A stretch of 7,379 nucleotides of DNA. It comes from Pseudomonadota bacterium (GTDB taxonomy: Bacteria; Pseudomonadota; Alphaproteobacteria; Rhizobiales; Beijerinckiaceae). The DNA lies in assembly GCA_023386155.1 (NCBI GenBank), contig JAEWKH010000138.1, positions 1 through 7,379 of the forward strand, given 5' to 3'. The notes below the pieces were generated by a model. That model was not told the DNA's origin. It did not search any database and was given only the letters and a program-made list of their open reading frames with translations. Position 1 is the first letter of the stretch; every line of letters begins with the position of its first letter. Below, one piece after another: positions 6,129 through 7,379 of this stretch. Both the position numbers and the translations under genes were made by a program.

Positions 6129-6178
6129 AGCGCATCGTTCAAGGCGGAAAACCGGGTCCACTTTTCCGCCGATGCGCT
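6129..6178 (-). repeat. Palindromic repeat, type B, copy 2
   Basis: Outer arms AGCGCATCG (6129-6137) and CGATGCGCT (6170-6178) pair perfectly. Inner stem GCGGAAAA (6144-6151) pairs with TTTTCCGC (6162-6169). The loop CCGGGTCCAC (6152-6161) is identical to copy 1. The pair A811-T830 of copy 1 is G6147-C6166 here, again compensatory. The A-B order and the 12-base gap equal those of the doublet after yidC. Confidence 0.88.
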
Positions 6179-6183
6179 ATCCC

Positions 6184-6212
6184 TTCACGGATGGGCCAAA
6201 AACGCCTATATT
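6184..6212 (+). promoter_or_regulatory. Candidate sigma-70-type promoter for the pyrimidine 5'-nucleotidase
   Basis: TTCACG (6184-6189) and TATATT (6207-6212) resemble -35 and -10 hexamers with an exact 17-bp spacer. They lie just after the repeat doublet and 44 bp before the ATG at 6256. A start near 6219 would place the hairpin at 6220-6237 at the very 5' end of the mRNA. It is a pattern match only, and GC-rich alphaproteobacterial promoters often deviate from this consensus. Confidence 0.4.
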
Positions 6213-6219
6213 CAGTCAG

Positions 6220-6237
6220 TGGGGCCGCACGGCCCCA
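6220..6237 (+). other. Small GC hairpin in the leader of the pyrimidine 5'-nucleotidase
   Basis: TGGGGCC (6220-6226) pairs with GGCCCCA (6231-6237) around GCAC, a 7-bp stem. No T-run follows, so it is unlikely to be a terminator. If the promoter above is real, it forms a 5'-terminal mRNA hairpin that may stabilise the transcript (inference). Confidence 0.5.
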
Positions 6238-6255
6238 TTGTCGTCTTTGGGACCC

Positions 6256-6987
6256 ATGAACGTTAAGCCATCTGCCGAAAACCATCTGTCGTCCGCCGAC
6301 TCGCGCCAATTCTCGCATGTGGAGACCTGGGTCTTCGACCTGGACAACACCCTCTACCCGCACACCTCGCGGGTCTGGCCGCAGATCGACCAGCGCATCA
6401 CCCTCTACATCACGGAACTGTTCGGGCTCGATGGCCTGTCGGCCCAGGCGCTGCAGAAATATTTCTACCACAAGTACGGCACGACCCTGCGGGCGCTGAT
6501 CGACGAACACGACATCGACCCGAACGACTTCCTCGACTTCGCCCACGATATCGACCACACCGATATCGAGCTGAACCACAGCTTGGGCGAGGCCATCGAG
6601 AAACTGCCCGGACGCAAGCTCATCCTCACCAACGGCTCCCGCAAGCACGCGGAGAACGTGGCGCGGAAGATCGGCATTCTCGATCATTTCGAGGACGTGT
6701 TCGACATCGCGGCCTCGAACTTCGTGCCCAAGCCCGACCGGCGCGCCTACGAGATCTTCCTCGAGAAGCACGGGGTGGAGCCTGCCCGCGCGGCCATGTT
6801 CGAGGATATCGCCAAGAACCTGACCGTGCCGCACGAGCTCGGCATGACCACCACGCTCATCGTGCCCAAGACCTTCGATCCGTTCCGGGAGAGCTTCGAG
6901 CAGGAGGCGGTCCGGACGCCGGATATCGACTACATCACCAACGACCTGGCGGATTTCCTGCGCGCCTACGCGCTGCCGGCGAAGTAA
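6256..6987 (+). CDS. HAD-family pyrimidine 5'-nucleotidase
   Basis: A 243-residue cytosolic haloacid dehalogenase-superfamily phosphatase of the pyrimidine 5'-nucleotidase type (TIGR01993 group, related to yeast Sdt1), expected to dephosphorylate UMP/CMP-like nucleotides. HAD motifs: I, VFDLDNTLYP (26-35) with nucleophile Asp28 and general acid Asp30; II, ILTNGSRKHAENVARKIGI (123-141); III, Lys159 in VPKPD (157-161); IV, MFEDIAKNL (181-189) with Glu183 and Asp184. A helical cap lies between motifs I and II. I chose ATG 6256, with a weak GGGA at 6249-6252, because an upstream in-frame ATG (6172) lies inside the palindromic repeat. It follows argB by 196 bp, with its own candidate promoter. The catalytic set is complete; exact nucleotide preference is not readable from sequence. 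Confidence 0.92.
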   Translation: MNVKPSAENHLSSADSRQFSHVETWVFDLDNTLYPHTSRVWPQIDQRITLYITELFGLDGLSAQALQKYFYHKYGTTLRALIDEHDIDPNDFLDFAHDIDHTDIELNHSLGEAIEKLPGRKLILTNGSRKHAENVARKIGILDHFEDVFDIAASNFVPKPDRRAYEIFLEKHGVEPARAAMFEDIAKNLTVPHELGMTTTLIVPKTFDPFRESFEQEAVRTPDIDYITNDLADFLRAYALPAK

Positions 6988-7006
6988 GGCTGGGACGGAA
7001 ACCCTC

Positions 7007-7052
7007 TCCGTCATCCTCCCCCGGACGTGGCCCGGCACGGTGCCGGTGATCC
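7007..7052. repeat. Degenerate intergenic palindrome after the nucleotidase gene
   Basis: CCGGCAC (7032-7038) and GTGCCGG (7040-7046) form a near-continuous palindrome flanked by CCGTCATCC (7009-7017) and GTGATCC (7046-7052). The CGTCATCC...CCGGACG...GTGATCC layout resembles dispersed palindromes I recall from Rhizobiales genomes. It could also act as a 3'-end hairpin of the nucleotidase mRNA, but no T-run follows. Confidence 0.5.
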
Positions 7053-7064
7053 TGCCTTTCAACA

Positions 7065-7182
7065 CCCTCCGTCCTCATCCTGAGGAGCAGCCGCAGGCTG
7101 CGTCTCGAAGGAGGTTTCAGTGCCCTCTGGAGCCTCCTTCGAGACGGTCGCTGCGCGACCTCCTCAGGATGAGGACAGAGGG
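7065..7182. repeat. Large cloverleaf-like inverted repeat (two inverted REP-like units)
   Basis: Outer arms 7065-7086 and 7161-7182 match at 21 of 22 positions. Inner arms GTCTCGAAGGAGG (7102-7114) and CCTCCTTCGAGAC (7133-7145) are perfect. Between the outer and inner arms each side carries its own 6-bp hairpin: 7087-7101 (GCAGCC/GGCTGC) and 7146-7160 (GGTCGC/GCGACC). The result is a four-way, cloverleaf-like fold, or equally two inverted copies of a unit CCTCATCCTGAGGAG-hairpin-GTCTCGAAGGAGG. I recall similar units as dispersed repeats in Bradyrhizobium and Methylobacterium-type genomes. No coding potential. Confidence 0.88.
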
Positions 7183-7235
7183 AGGCTTCGCCGGATGTGA
7201 AGGCGTGGATGGCCGGAGGACGCGCGTGTCTTCTG

Positions 7236-7294
7236 TGTTGGATGTCAAAGATCCAGCACCTTCAGGCCCGGCGCCTTGCGGGGCCGGGCTTGAA
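7236..7294 (+). other. Two adjacent stem-loops in the gene-less tail
   Basis: GTGTTGGAT (7236-7244) pairs with ATCCAGCAC (7252-7260) with one G-T wobble around a 7-base loop. Directly abutting it, TTCAGGCCCGGC (7261-7272) pairs with GCCGGGCTTGAA (7283-7294), also with one G-T wobble. No T-run follows either. A repeat, a structured leader of the next gene or an unrecognised small RNA are all possible. Confidence 0.6.
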
Positions 7295-7307
7295 GGGTCG
7301 AGGGGAG

Positions 7308-7369
7308 GTGCGAGGAGCAACCGGCTCGATTAGCTATGGTAAGTGAGAGAGCCGGAGGGCGCCTCGCAC
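7308..7369. other. Nested inverted repeat at the right edge of the window
   Basis: GTGCGAGG (7308-7315) pairs with CCTCGCAC (7362-7369), and inside it CCGGCTC (7321-7327) pairs with GAGCCGG (7349-7355), leaving a 21-base loop at 7328-7348. Both stems are perfect, separated by a small internal loop. It sits 10 bp from the window end, so its relation to the next gene cannot be judged. No open frame is convincing here. Confidence 0.55.
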
Positions 7370-7379
7370 GCGGGATTTT

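Noticed and set aside
5109..6161. Long minus-strand open frame opposite argB (about 350 codons)
   Set aside because: It is antisense to argB, rich in His, Asp, Gly, Leu and Val as expected from reverse reading of GC-rich codons, and has no recognisable domain.
6172..6255. Longer pyrimidine 5'-nucleotidase starting at ATG 6172
   Set aside because: This start is inside repeat B and upstream of the candidate promoter; HAD homology begins well after 6256.
7040..7333. Small open frame of 97 codons in the tail
   Set aside because: It consists largely of translated palindromic repeats.
7308..7379. Possible group II intron 5' end (GTGCG) at the window edge
   Set aside because: Only the five-base start motif matches; no domain V or reverse transcriptase is visible, and the sequence stops too soon to judge.

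Overview
This GC-rich window reads as chromosomal DNA of an alphaproteobacterium, most likely of the order Hyphomicrobiales (Rhizobiales). The evidence is the gene set (yidC, engB, a DUF423 gene, argB and a pyrimidine 5'-nucleotidase in one direction), the protein sequences, and families of intergenic palindromes that I recall from Microvirga, Methylobacterium and Bosea-type genomes. The genus call is inference. No transposase, phage gene, CRISPR array, tRNA or rRNA is visible.

Layout: the 3' part of yidC (2-730) ends directly in a pair of palindromic repeats (730-843). A strong intrinsic-terminator-like hairpin (868-894) follows. Next come a Vat/CatB-type xenobiotic O-acetyltransferase (925-1569) and, convergent with it and overlapping it by 18 bp, a NudK-like Nudix hydrolase on the minus strand (1552-2160). 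A 203-bp divergent intergenic region separates the Nudix gene from a forward cluster: a CYTH-CHAD protein (2364-3926), the GTPase engB (3990-4643), a DUF423 membrane protein sharing one base with engB (4643-5011), and argB (5154-6059), which has palindromes on both sides. A pyrimidine 5'-nucleotidase (6256-6987) has its own candidate promoter. The last 392 bp (6988-7379) carry no credible gene but are dense in inverted repeats, including an approximately 118-bp cloverleaf-like element.

Function: most genes are housekeeping. YidC inserts membrane proteins, EngB assists large ribosomal subunit assembly, ArgB catalyses the second step of arginine synthesis, and the HAD protein dephosphorylates pyrimidine nucleotides. 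The stretch between yidC and engB (acetyltransferase, Nudix, CYTH-CHAD) looks like an accessory insertion into a usually tighter yidC-engB-argB neighbourhood.

I see no evidence for a new defence system or other novel multi-gene system. The most interesting material is non-coding: three copies of one palindrome and two of a related one, arranged as inverted doublets with compensatory base changes in their stems; a terminator-like hairpin in the acetyltransferase leader; and the structured 3' tail.
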